Shown one piece after another: positions 11,901 to 20,566 of a stretch of DNA of 22,629 nt. Location of the stretch: contig UZAE01000469.1 of the NCBI GenBank assembly GCA_900617975.1, positions 1 through 22,629 of the forward strand, written 5' to 3'. Each line of letters starts with the position of its first letter. The first letter of the stretch is position 1. The notes under the pieces were generated by a model. It searched no databases. It was not told the origin of the DNA and saw only the letters and a list, made by a program, of their open reading frames with translations. This stretch comes from Rodentolepis nana (lineage: Eukaryota > Platyhelminthes > Cestoda > Cyclophyllidea > Hymenolepididae). The position numbers and the translations under genes are program-made.

Positions 11901-12591
11901 GTACAAAATCACCGGAACAAAATCTTTCAAACCAATTTCGACACTGCCTTTCTTTTAAGGCTTCATCTCCATATACGGCACATAACTTCTTTTGTGCTTG
12001 CGATGCGTTCTTGCCTTTTCGGAAGCAATACAATAAAATGTGTCGGAAGTGCACGTCCTGTTCTTTCATTTTTAAATTGGGATAAAAACAAAACTAAAGA
12101 ACTAAACAAAAAAATTTTTTACTAATTAACCTAGAAGCCCATACAGTAAGAAAAAATATAGGTTAGATGCTCTGGCCACGTTAACAAAACAAAAAAAATA
12201 TAGAATGAATCCGTCAACAAAAACGGCAATGACTTAGTTGCCAACCCAATAATAGTAATCGGTGTATATAAATTGAAGTTCAGCAATTAACTAACCTATT
12301 TCTCTTTCCCCGACACGGCTTTCTTTTTTCGTAAAACAAAATTGGTTTTTGGATTTTTGCTTCACTGATACTATTATCTTACGATTATTCTTGACCTTTT
12401 AAATTTGATTTTCTTATATATAATTAAGAACCAAAATCCCCCTAAGGTAATGATCTTATAATTTTTTTCACCAAATTGATTCTATTATACCAGTTACTCA
12501 AACATTTATCTTTGTGCATTTCAGTTATCATCACCATGCGTACACAACTGGAGAGCATTACAATTCTTCTAAACCCCGAGCCCAATCTTAA
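8924..12591 (+). CDS. OTUD6B: OTUD6-type OTU-domain deubiquitinase (7 exons)
   Basis: A cysteine protease that removes ubiquitin. Exons: 8924-8972, 9013-9177, 9212-9426, 9845-10085, 10541-10602, 10675-10784, 12525-12591; phases agree throughout and give 302 residues, close to human OTUD6B (293). The N-terminus (residues 1-70, MEELHQQHRKEKKAL) is the charged, coiled-coil part typical of OTUD6; residues about 83-95 (RLSKAAKRREKAA) match its conserved linker. The OTU domain has the catalytic loop PSDGDC with Cys150, the WGDQLE helix, PIEVIQ, and the C-terminal HAYTTGEHYNS with catalytic His292. Two introns are only 40 and 34 bases. The last intron (1,740 bases) holds an antisense mariner. The ATG lies 4 bases after TTTTTTTCATTTAG, a good cis or trans splice acceptor. 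The 72-base intron 10603-10674 is in frame and free of stops. Confidence 0.93.
10950..10978 (+). repeat. Left terminal inverted repeat of the mariner element
   Basis: Starts TTAGGTTGGCAACTAAGTCA and runs into TTGCCGATTT. It pairs with the reverse complement of the segment ending at 12249. Differences are at the third base and after the shared GCCG. Confidence 0.95.
11024..12069 (-). pseudogene. Mariner transposase, DD34D, broken by one frameshift
   Basis: Two overlapping frames make up the gene. The first (ATG at 12069, 105 codons) carries the N-terminal DNA-binding half (KEQDVHFRHILLY, then CRNWFERFCSGDF, SGRP). The second begins near 11812 and runs to the stop at 11024-11026, with IAEKLNVSHTCIE, WIPHQL, TGDEKW, HHDNARPH and APSDYHLF. 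The three catalytic aspartates are present (codons at 11599-11597, 11320-11318 and 11215-11213), the last two 34 residues apart, which defines DD34D. A one-base shift near 11806-11830 separates the halves. Other oddities are an 11-base A run coding KKK, a slipped repeat giving NENEN, and YSPHL where the family usually has YSPDL. A single shift in an otherwise clean frame suggests recent inactivation or a sequencing error. Confidence 0.93.
12221..12249 (-). repeat. Right terminal inverted repeat of the mariner element
   Basis: Read on the minus strand it starts TTGGGTTGGCAACTAAGTCA. It is followed outward by TA, the expected mariner target duplication. Confidence 0.95.
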
Positions 12592-12996
12592 TGAATACCC
12601 CCAATCTAACTGCCATGTATTTTTGCCAAGCCCTTTTAGGATGAAATGAATCTTATAGCTCATTAAAATTTTGCTTTTCTTCAAGCTAACGATAGGCACT
12701 AACTGAAATAGTATCCGGGGCTGGGGGGGATGGGAGGTGGTAATGCATATTTACATGCTTATTGATTAGAATAGATTTGGAATGAAAATTTCTACGTAAT
12801 TCTACCAGTTTCGAATCGTAAGGTAATGCGTCAATGCTGATATTCAGATTAGTTAAATTTCGAAAAAACTGTGACTTGGAGGGGTTTATCAACAAAATTA
12901 ACTGTAACGAAAAGTAAATGATCCCATTTAAATAAGGAAAGATTTCATAAAAAAATAATTTTGCATTCACAAGCTGCCGAAACTATACATACACTA
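12592..12996. other. Convergent 3' gap between OTUD6 and CINP-like genes
   Basis: Both genes end here, so the 405 bases should contain both 3' untranslated regions. The plus strand has ATTAAA at 12662-12667, a usable poly(A) signal for OTUD6 about 70 bases after its stop. I see no clear AATAAA for the minus-strand gene. A minus-strand open frame covering most of the gap lacks an initial ATG and looks like AT-rich noise. Confidence 0.5.
12662..12667 (+). terminator. Variant poly(A) signal for OTUD6
   Basis: ATTAAA, the commonest variant signal, 71 bases after the OTUD6 stop codon. Confidence 0.35.
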
Positions 12997-13884
12997 TTAA
13001 CCGAACGCGTATTCAATGTGTTCTTCAAGTGCAAGTAGATTTTCCCATTTAACCAGATGCTCTGATTGACGCCAAAGGAAGCTCAGGCGTTGAAATTCAC
13101 TCAGCTCACCAGAAATGCAATTTGAGTTAACTGTGGCGAAGGATTGTGTGAGTGCTCGAAGGAATTCTTTACGTAAAGTGAGATCAGAACGCAAACGGCG
13201 AAGGAGTGCTTCAGATTCTGCTTGAATCACAGACCAGGGAATATGATCCGAGGGTAAAATTGAAGAATTTAAATCATGCCTATGCTTAGTGCGTTTCTTT
13301 GAGTCAGAGACAAGAATCGACACTGGACCATCAAGGTTTGAAGAGCCCAGGTTTATGTTCAATTTCTTCAGAGCAGATAAACAATGAACCTATTAAAAAT
13401 GAAAAACAGAGTAAATAATCAGGAGAGAATGGTCCATTAAAAGTAAAAATTTATAAAAGGGGTGGGACATACTGATTTCTCTACTAAGTCTACACAATTT
13501 TGAATCTGCCCAAGAAGATTCTCCAACGATGAAAAATCATCTTCTATTCGTTTAGCAGCCGCTAAATGAGCTGCCCCGATTGGGTCTCCAGATAGGAATA
13601 AATGACAGGCTGCACTGCATTGAGGAATCTAGAATATTTAATCATAAGTGAAAACGGGGAAGCTTTGCAATAAAAAAAGAATATATGGGCATATATACCA
13701 AATCAACAGACCAAAGGTCCTCTGTGGTGTCAGAACGAAAGGAAGACAATTCACGCATAAGGTTGTAAACTAGGCTTGTGAAGACTTTTCCGGATTTATC
13801 AACAACTTCAATCCACTTAGATCTTGATCTGCGTATTGAATTAAATTGCCTATGGAGTCCTTCAATTACAGTTTGTCTCGTCAT
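12997..13884 (-). CDS. CINP: CINP-like protein (CDK2-interacting protein), 3 exons
   Basis: Exons 13884-13699, 13628-13473 and 13389-12997 join in phase 0 and give 244 residues; human CINP has 212. CINP links cyclin-dependent kinase, the Cdc7 pathway and ATR signalling at replication. The resemblance, recalled by eye, is in layout: an N-terminal helix with KWIEVVDKSGKVF where CINP has KW plus a glycine turn (residues 23-35), a central coiled-coil helix around IEDDFSSLENLLGQI, and a C-terminal block with a tryptophan (HIPWSVIQAE), a long basic helix (LLRRLRSDLTLRKEFLRAL) and a final SFLWRQSEHL segment. Exon 3 begins with an insertion rich in serine and lysine. An in-frame TAA directly precedes the ATG, fixing the start. 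The gene is divergent from ZNHIT3. The family call is moderate; the exon structure is firmer. Confidence 0.6.
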
Positions 13885-14127
13885 TTACCGACGAAAGCCT
13901 CGCGTACAGAGATTTTGTAATATCTGGGGTAATCGATCCAATCAAATCCAAGGTCGAGTTAAAATGATTTATATTTAATGAAAATTTATGCATTATATAC
14001 CTGTTAAAAGATGTATAAATTATTAAAATACGTCTTGATCAATCATCGAATTTTTACATTTATTAGGAATCTAACTTTGTTTTAAGTATTGATATTAAGC
14101 GCTGAAGTTAGATAAACGCTGCTTTCA
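13885..14127. promoter_or_regulatory. Likely shared promoter of CINP-like and ZNHIT3 genes
   Basis: The two genes diverge from this 243-base gap, so both transcripts must start in or near it unless leader exons lie elsewhere. The half next to the CINP-like gene is richer in GC than the half next to ZNHIT3. I see no clear TATA box on either strand at a fitting distance. Confidence 0.4.
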
Positions 14128-14750
14128 ATGTAATTTGAGCGTGTTCTTAAATCTGTGAATAAATTTCAATGACTTTATTAAAAGTATTGTGCTTTATTAT
14201 TTTTATCTTGGTACAGGACAGATATTGTGACGGATAATCTGTGTCTTGTGTGTAAAACAGCCGAATGGAAATACAAGTGTGCATCTTGTTTATTAAAGCA
14301 GTAAGTCATTTCATTTTCTCAAACCAAGCGTAGTTGTTCTCTAAATTGTTATAAATTGCACAAGGATTTTTGCATAAAAATCTCAGAAGAACCCAAAGAG
14401 GAAGAGAAAGATGGTATGTTGCAATTTATTTTTATTTCTTAAACAAGTTCCAATTGTTCCCATCGATCTCGGTGACGATTGTTTTGATTACATTCCTACT
14501 GGTGTTCTTGAAAGACTAAGTAAGTGTTCTAGCTCTAACTTTTCGCCAAATTCTAGGGACTTCAGAACGTCTGAAAGGATTACTTGCTAACCGTCATCTT
14601 CGCGACTTTCTTACAAACCTGGACAGTTCCCATCAGCCCTCTCGAGCCATCGAAAGAGCCATGCAAGAACCACTCTTTGTTGAATTTGCTGATGAATGCC
14701 TTCGCCTAATTAATCCCGATTGCCAGACCCAATCGCCAAATTACCCTTAA
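14128..14750 (+). CDS. ZNHIT3: ZNHIT3 homolog, HIT zinc-finger snoRNP assembly factor
   Basis: ZNHIT3 works with NUFIP1 in box C/D snoRNP assembly. Coding exons 14217-14300, 14334-14413, 14448-14519 and 14557-14750 are separated by introns of 33, 34 and 37 bases; with two bases from an upstream exon the product is 143 residues, near the human 155. The zf-HIT pattern is complete: Cys10, Cys13, Cys22, Cys25, Cys30, Cys34, His38, Cys42. The C-terminus carries the diagnostic SERLKGLLANRHLRDFL and MQEPLFVEFADECL. There is no ATG in frame at the 5' end of the first exon; the acceptor at 14216 is followed by G, so the start codon is probably AT|G, with AT at 14128-14129 before a GTAATT donor (or AT at 14011-14012 before GTATAA). 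The gene body is certain; the start is inferred. Confidence 0.9.
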
Positions 14751-14819
14751 AATATAAGATTTATTTTATCTGAACTTCTTTTTCTTTTGCCTGTTTTTTT
14801 TTCAAGAGCGAAAGGCAGC

Positions 14820-14825
14820 AATAAA
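14820..14825 (+). terminator. Poly(A) signal for ZNHIT3
   Basis: AATAAA 70 bases after the stop; a second copy is at 14867-14872. Confidence 0.55.
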
Positions 14826-14912
14826 CAGCATTAGCGCTGGCTCAAATGTTTTTTTAATAGCAGTGTAATAAACGAAGTAAGTTGAGGGAGAGGAGTTCGA
14901 AGGAAATAGTGA

Positions 14913-14918
14913 TTTATT
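14913..14918 (-). terminator. Poly(A) signal for the KCMF1-like gene
   Basis: AATAAA on the minus strand, 89 bases after the KCMF1-like stop. It lies within 50 bases of the second ZNHIT3 signal, so the two convergent transcripts should end almost back to back. Confidence 0.55.
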
Positions 14919-15006
14919 TCTTTGTGAGAGGAGAGGAAGGGTGCGGTGGCCTTCCTGAGAAAGACGATACGTGGTTGTAGAATTTTGCATCTTGGTGTGA
15001 CGGTGA

Positions 15007-18000
15007 TCAATGATCTTTTTTTATTAGTGAAAGACTCCTCAAGTTTAGACTGTCCCATATCAACTCCTGCACAAATGTCACCCAATCCTGATCGACAGTA
15101 CCTGCATCTTTGTCGCCTTTGCTACAAAGAGAAAACAAGAAACTTGTTAGAACCATTGAAGATATATTGCATGGAACGAAATCAGTATTATCCATTCTAT
15201 TTCATATTTTTATCTTAGATATATTGAAGAAAATAGCTCTGTAGTACTCATTTAGCAGCCTGACAAAAAGCTGGCATACTGTCATGGGCTTATAAAGTGC
15301 CAATCTGGGCTAGTACCTAGTGATGGATTAGACAAGTAGATTTTAATTAGGCGTCGGCGGACATTCTAAAATATTCAAACGGCTCTAAAAAAAGTGGAGG
15401 AGGCAAAGCCTAAAATCGGAAGCCAAATCCCAGTCACTATCGACTTGAATTGAGATATAATCTTTCAAAATCTCCAGAAGAAATAATCGCATACAAAAGA
15501 TATGCAGACGATAGCCCTCAAATTTGCATTCCTTGAGTTCAGTGTGTCACACTAAAAAATTGAGGGCGGGAGGGGGGAGGAACAATTAATGAATAGCCAT
15601 TAACAATAAAACTTATTTAATCTTCAATACACACATATTTGTAGATGAAATATAAGTCTATTACGATTCTCGAAATGATCCTCAAGAAGAGATAGCTAAT
15701 CGCAGAGTACAAAGAGTATCTTTCTGTAAGCGGTAATTAATTTGATCATCAACTAAACTTACAAGTTTAATTGCGTTAGGTTTCAATAGAAGATTCGGCA
15801 ACTTTGATCACTTTCAATGAAAACTGTAAACTTAATTAGAAGTCAAAATTTAACAAGGAAGAGGAGAACGAATCATGCTTGGTTTCAAATAACATCTAAT
15901 ATAGAAGGCCAGTTAATTTACCCTAAATTAACGCCAATAACTAATGAATTTATATAAGAATGAGACGACTTAATCTTAAGTAAAAAGGAAAACTATTAAT
16001 AACGCAAATTTCAAATATTGACATTGTCACATCCGAGGATTAGACCAATGGAAATACTCTTGAAGTACATACCATACATTCCAAAGAAGTTGTAAAACAT
16101 TCAACAGTGTTGATCTAATGTCGATTTTTGAGCCTTTTAACTGCTGCGCTACATATACATATTTCAACTTAAGCCTACTGAGAGCACCGTTTAAATACTT
16201 GCCAGTCCGGACTGAGTACCATAAGCTGAGTACAAATACTAGTCACTTAATTAGAACTCATAACTAGTTGAAATTAAACCAAGATGATTACAACTGCCAT
16301 ATACATTAAGATAAAGAGAGCTAAGTAAAATAAGACAAGAATAAACTAGAACAAGAAAAGTTCAATTCATGCGCAAACAAGAGTAACTTACTCCTTATCT
16401 TCCTCTTGAGCTGCACTAGCAAGGAGCACGGAGTCACCATCAACCACTTCAGCATTGACAATCCGACCACTTTCAGCCAAAGCGGCTTCCGATGGTGCTT
16501 CAGAGGCCGAGTCATCTTCAACTTCTCCGTCAGATTCGTCATTAACAGAATCTTCATAATCTGAGTTGTTGTGATTGTCAACACCACTCGATTTCGAAGG
16601 CATAATACTATCACTCTTCTCCTTATGAGTCTTGAGAGCAGCATTAACTGGAAGCTGAACAAATGAAAAGAATTTAAGATACCAAAGTAATCGGAAAAAA
16701 AAGAAAAACCGATTCGAACCTATTATAGAGAACCCATGATTCCAATTTATAGTAAATGCAAGATATCCGATATCTGATAATGATAAAACTAGACCAATGT
16801 TCAGAAGCCACATGTGGGGAACAAATACACTCTATTACACCTTTCATTAGACAGAATGAAACCAGAGCATTCGTATACCCGGCCCATTGGATCAACTTCT
16901 TGAACTTTGATTTGGCAGACGAAAGTGACCGACTCAAAGTAGACCTAGAAATCTTTTGAGCGTTACGAGAATCCGAACTAAAATTTCAAAAATATATGAC
17001 TTTTTCAACGAATTGCTCAGGGTAGTCTTAAAACCAAAAATAATGACCTCGGCTGAAAACATTCACATGTAGTTGTATTGAGCGCCACCATGTATTTAAT
17101 AGAAAGTCAAAACAGAGGCATTTTAGGATAAAGCAAACAGCACATAAAGGAATTCTCTGTTGAAATCAGACCACAATGTCAGAAAACTAAGAATGAGTTA
17201 AAACCCTTGCGCGAAATGGCATGAGAAGTAATGAAACACACAAATATAAGTGTACCGAATATAAACTGACAGAAATGTATTCAAAGTAAAACTTTGAAAA
17301 CCGACATCATCAATCCTTAACAACTGGAAGACCACGAAACTCGACAAGGTCAAGTCTTATTGGGTTTCTCGTCAAAATAGAGAAATGTGGAGGAATCAAG
17401 AAAGATGGCGATGTCTTGGCTTAAGAGCCTTAATGTATTAAGACAAACAAGAGATTGCTAAAAAAATATGAAAGCAATTTCTAACATGGCTGAAGAGTAA
17501 ATAAGTAAATAGCGATCCATATTTTCAAATCGCCCAACTAAAATCCAACAAACATACCATATTAGAACTCTGAGAGATTGGAGTTTCATTTAACGAACTT
17601 GTACCTATCTTCTCCAAGCGAGATAGAATATTCAGCCCCAAATCTCGAGAGGAGAAAGTAGACCCCGATACTAGACCATCTATAACCTGGTCATCAGGAG
17701 ACAACAGTTTATCAAATTTGCAAAGCCCCGAAATTTTCCCATCACCCTCAGGTTTGTAGAAGACTAAAAATCCGAGGATAATTAGACAATTGATACCAAC
17801 TTACACTCTTCATCTCGATTTAGATAAGGTTCTACGGGAGGTGAGTTGCTATTGTTATTGCCAGTATCCTGTTCATGAGAGGAGTTAGTTGCGGGTTTTC
17901 TAAGTCGATGGACAGTCTGAAGATGATTTAAAAAATCTTTATGAGGTCGATTTGGGTTATGACCGGCAGATATAACAAATTCCGTTGATGGAAAAGCACA

Positions 18001-19041
18001 AAGAGGACAGAGAACAGCGTGATGTGTACTCGGATGCCTTAGTTCCACATGATTTTTTAAATCAGCCACCTGAAAACCAGTCGTTCCACAAACTGGGCAG
18101 GTATAACTTCGATTTATCTCACTTGGTTTCTAGACAAAATAGTCACTTAAAAACGAATCACTTACAGATTTTGGAAAGAACAGTTTGAAATCTGATTCAA
18201 GAATAATGCACTGCATGGGATGATGTGAGTGGTGTTGATTAATCTCCTCACCACTGTCAAAGCAGGACCCACAGAGATCAAAGTCGATACACTTGAGGCA
18301 TTTGTATCGTCTGAGGCGGAAGGCATTCGTATCACAAGCATCACATTTAACACCTAATGCGGTAAAACGTATTTATTTTACAAATACTCTAATAAATAAT
18401 AGCAGTGAACGACAACAAAGTAGCGAAATATCGAATATAACAAAGAGCAACATCTGAAACCGTTTTTGGGTGGATACGATGGGTAAGGTACTTCAAAAAA
18501 ATCAAATTAATGTGATACTAAAGGCAAGTATTTTATAGCGAGGAGGCATAAACTTCTTACTTTCATCGTATTCTGAGTAAGATGCTCTCTCAGAGTCTTA
18601 AAAATTAAACAAAAGTAAATTTAATCGGCATTTAAGCAAATAAGAGCTAGCAACTCAAAGAGCTCAAGCTTACTTAGACTGGTCACATCAGGATAGACTT
18701 AAAAGAGAGCAATTTGAATAAGACAAAATCTCTCAGTAAGATAAGAACTAAATGATTTAACCCGTACCTATTCCTTCCCGAGCTCGTCTAACTTAAATGT
18801 AAAAAGACAAACATAAAGTCTGACAATATAATCGACAAAGCAAAGAGCATATTCATGACATTTAAGCTACCATATGTATACAGGGTATCAACTATTTAAA
18901 AAAAAAACTGGATTTGAAATCAGAGTAAATAGTATAGCAAATTGTGGAACTATAAATCAACCTGAAGAATTTATTTACACTGAACAGATGGCAAAATCAC
19001 CTAAAAATTAAGGAGAACCAACCTTCGTGTCTAGAAGTCAT
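15007..19041 (-). CDS. KCMF1: KCMF1-type E3 ubiquitin ligase with ZZ and C2H2 zinc fingers (6 exons)
   Basis: KCMF1 is a cytoplasmic ubiquitin ligase that works with UBR4. Exons: 19041-19023, 18353-18166, 18129-17805, 17763-17558, 16654-16392, 15121-15007; all phases agree and give 371 residues (human 381). Exon 1 codes only MTSRHE plus one base, matching the conserved MSRHEG start. Residues 7-55 form the ZZ finger (CDAC at 10-13, CLKC at 25-28, CGSC at 34-37, then HHSHH). Two C2H2-like fingers follow: CPVC at 80-83 with H96 and H101, and CPLC at 110-113 with H138 and H143. The middle is acidic and low complexity (DYEDSVNDESDGEVEDD). The last exon codes DWVTFVQELIWDSL, matching the FVQELLLSTL block of KCMF1. 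Introns 2 and 3 are 36 and 41 bases. An AG directly abuts the ATG. Confidence 0.93.
15122..16391 (-). other. KCMF1-like intron 5
   Basis: A 1,270-base intron with a perfect GTAAGT donor and a TTTGTAG acceptor. It contains a G-rich stretch at 15563-15580 (GGGCGGGAGGGGGGAGG). A plus-strand frame open for about 40 codons near 15414-15534 includes a YADD tetrapeptide but no other reverse-transcriptase block. Nothing else is recognisable. Confidence 0.6.
16655..17557 (-). other. KCMF1-like intron 4
   Basis: A 903-base intron (GTATGT donor, GTTCAG acceptor) between two phase-0 exon ends. Overlapping open frames at 16674-16959 on both strands look like chance frames; I see no family motif. Confidence 0.6.
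18354..19022 (-). other. KCMF1-like intron 1
   Basis: A 669-base AT-rich intron following the 19-base first coding exon. The donor GTTGGT is weaker than the other donors of this gene. No nested feature is seen. Confidence 0.6.
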
Positions 19042-19266
19042 CTATCAAATAAGGGAATATCAAATGTGAAGCGTTGACAAAACCACAGAAAAACAAATCG
19101 CAAATTTTTAAGCAGCGTAAATAATGCTTAAAATAACACAATTTTAATAGGGAATTTGTCAGAAAACAAATTTAGTATATTGTAACCTTTGTTATGTAAC
19201 AAATTATGGCTGATCTGTAATTTAAACTTTTTCTGGCCTTCCAAAATTTCTCCCTCTGATCATCCC

Positions 19267-19275
19267 ATTTATATA
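19267..19275 (-). promoter_or_regulatory. Possible TATA element of the KCMF1-like gene
   Basis: TATATAAAT on the minus strand in the only CG-rich stretch upstream of the gene. In an AT-rich genome such a match can be chance. Confidence 0.22.
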
Positions 19276-19620
19276 CGCCTGGCATTGTTATTTGCTTCCG
19301 CGTGTGTCTAGCGCGCGTATTTTTCATTTGGAACGACTCACCCCTTTTTTGGAAAGTCAAGCTTCAGTCCCAGAGAAAGGAAGTTTGACGGCATTTTAAC
19401 TTTTAACCCCAAATAACTTGCGAAAAAGCGCTAGTAAATACGTTTGTCTTAAAATGAAACTCTAAATGCTGACCAATTGGGCTAAAAGAGTTAATTTTAA
19501 TAAAATATTCGTGCCCACGCCATTTATTGAGATACCAGAAAATATAAATAGACCTGTTTATATTCATATCAATATTTTTTTTCGCTGTAACACATGTTTT
19601 AAAAGCCGAAATTCGGGTGC

Positions 19621-19626
19621 TTTATT
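19621..19626 (-). terminator. Poly(A) signal for the four-pass membrane protein gene
   Basis: AATAAA on the minus strand, about 110 bases after the stop codon at 19735. Confidence 0.45.
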
Positions 19627-19734
19627 TTTCGAAGGATAATGAACGAATCTTTTTACCTTCTTTTCTTTTATATTTACAGATAAATATAAGGGTTAATGCA
19701 TACATATGGAAATGCAAAGTTCTGTCAAAAAGAA

Positions 19735-20178
19735 TCAAATAGCCTGGATACCTTGCAGCTCTTCCTTTTTCCCGACATTCTTTTCATATTTTTTTCGCAT
19801 TTTAATTGACTCTATAAGTAATTCCGTCAATTCCATTCCGAAGTGAATTGCACCAACAATTATCAAGGTCACACTCAACCAATCAGAGACTTTCATAATT
19901 TTTCTATCTCTTAAGGTGATTGAATTGGTTATTATGAGCGCAGCATCTGTAAACATTGGAATTGTAATCCAAATCAATCGTCTCCTTCCCATCATGACTC
20001 CAAAAACGAAAATTACGATTCCAGCCACGAAACCAGAGACCCAACGCGGAACTGCAGTATCATCAAATTTTCCGATGTTAAGAATTATTGAGCCACACAC
20101 AATGCAGTATATTGCGAAAATGGCACAGAGAATTCGAACAGCAGGCATTAGGGATCGTAATGTCAACCGAATCCGCAT
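19735..20178 (-). CDS. Four-pass membrane protein of unknown family
   Basis: A single uninterrupted frame of 147 codons from ATG at 20178 to the stop at 19735-19737. I do not recognise the family. Four hydrophobic segments are visible at about residues 13-34, 47-64, 68-88 and 101-122. The N-terminus is arginine-rich (MRIRLTLRSL), the second loop is basic (GRRR at 64-67), the third loop carries RDRK, and the tail after residue 126 is lysine-rich (KMRKKYEKNVGKKEE). By the positive-inside rule both ends would face the cytosol. The layout suggests a small tetraspan protein of an internal or plasma membrane; no catalytic residues stand out. An AG directly precedes the ATG, as in the neighbouring KCMF1-like gene. 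It has no intron, unlike its neighbours. Confidence 0.72.
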   Translation of the reverse strand: MRIRLTLRSLMPAVRILCAIFAIYCIVCGSIILNIGKFDDTAVPRWVSGFVAGIVIFVFGVMMGRRRLIWITIPMFTDAALIITNSITLRDRKIMKVSDWLSVTLIIVGAIHFGMELTELLIESIKMRKKYEKNVGKKEELQGIQAI

Positions 20179-20479
20179 CTTGAAATGGCTGAATGAAATG
20201 CTTTGTGCTCAAGAAACGATTATATCTAATAATGAAAGTACATTTAAATGTCTGAATGCATACACGTGGAGCCGGCCCTGTGCTATTTCGGTCACTTTCT
20301 CTTTTCGCGAATCACCTCTTCATATATGTCATGTATGGATCATGTGTCTTATTTAATACGTTTCTTTATGTGCTTGAATTGGCATAGTCTAAAACAAAAG
20401 CGGGGCGAGGAGAGATGAAATAAGACATGAGCATGAAAGAAGGAACGCTTAAATAAATAAATATTCATAAACAATAATA
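20179..20479. other. Upstream region of the four-pass protein gene
   Basis: Should contain the promoter of the minus-strand gene. It includes a CACGTG E-box at 20264-20269. A plus-strand frame running through from the antisense of the gene is a shadow. Nothing else is recognisable. Confidence 0.35.
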
Positions 20480-20566
20480 GGGTGAACGATAGACTTACCT
20501 CCACGTGGTCCTCCCTGGGCAACGTCTACTCTTACTGCAAAAAGTCTGCAACTCGGCAGTTGACTA
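20480..20566 (-). repeat. Left arm of an 85-base inverted repeat
   Basis: Read on the minus strand this arm begins AGTCAACT and ends with ACCACGTGGAGGTAAGTCTA then TCG. The same sequence occurs on the plus strand at 22538-22624 with about 80% identity overall and an identical 23-base block near the outer end. That block holds a palindromic CCACGTGG and a perfect splice-donor consensus (GAG|GTAAGT) pointing outward in both copies. The reading frame is not kept between the copies (one extra T at the right arm), so it behaves like a repeat rather than a duplicated coding exon. Confidence 0.75.

Larger units (their letters stand above)
10950..12249 (-). mobile_element. Full-length mariner transposon (Tc1/mariner superfamily)
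   Basis: The element is 1,300 bases with matching terminal inverted repeats of about 28 bases. Both ends read GGTTGGCAACTAAGTCATTG and continue into GCCG, with identical sequence over at least 26 bases; the left end starts TTA at 10950 and the right end, reverse-complemented, TTG at 12249. A TA dinucleotide follows the right end (12250-12251), but the left has GA at 10948-10949, so the target duplication is imperfect or mutated. The single transposase gene runs from 12069 to 11024. The termini and protein are of the type common in arthropod and flatworm mariners, probably near the mellifera group. It lies in antisense orientation inside the last OTUD6 intron and would be removed by splicing. 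Confidence 0.96.
19042..19734. other. Intergenic region between the four-pass protein gene and KCMF1
   Basis: Both neighbours are on the minus strand. The right end should hold the 3' untranslated region of the membrane-protein gene, with AATAAA on the minus strand at 19626-19621. The centre (19250-19370) is richer in CG and contains TATATAAAT on the minus strand at 19275-19267, a possible KCMF1 promoter element about 226 bases before the ATG. A short minus-strand open frame there has no clear gene character. Confidence 0.4.

Noticed and set aside
15010..15121. Alternative frame of the KCMF1 last exon reading RRQRCRYCR, like a nuclear-receptor zinc finger
   Set aside because: The following residues do not fit a receptor DNA-binding domain, while the other frame joins in phase and matches the KCMF1 tail.
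15414..15534. YADD-containing open stretch resembling a LINE reverse-transcriptase active site
   Set aside because: Only one tetrapeptide fits; no flanking RT blocks are seen, and a stop follows after seven codons.
16700..16735. GGTTCGAATC on the minus strand, like a tRNA T-arm
   Set aside because: The bases on either side do not pair into a T-stem and no acceptor or anticodon arm is present.
16388..16813. KCMF1 exon 5 frame extended upstream to an ATG at 16813
   Set aside because: The extension runs through the intron; the GTTCAG acceptor at 16655 and in-phase exon 4 give a better model.
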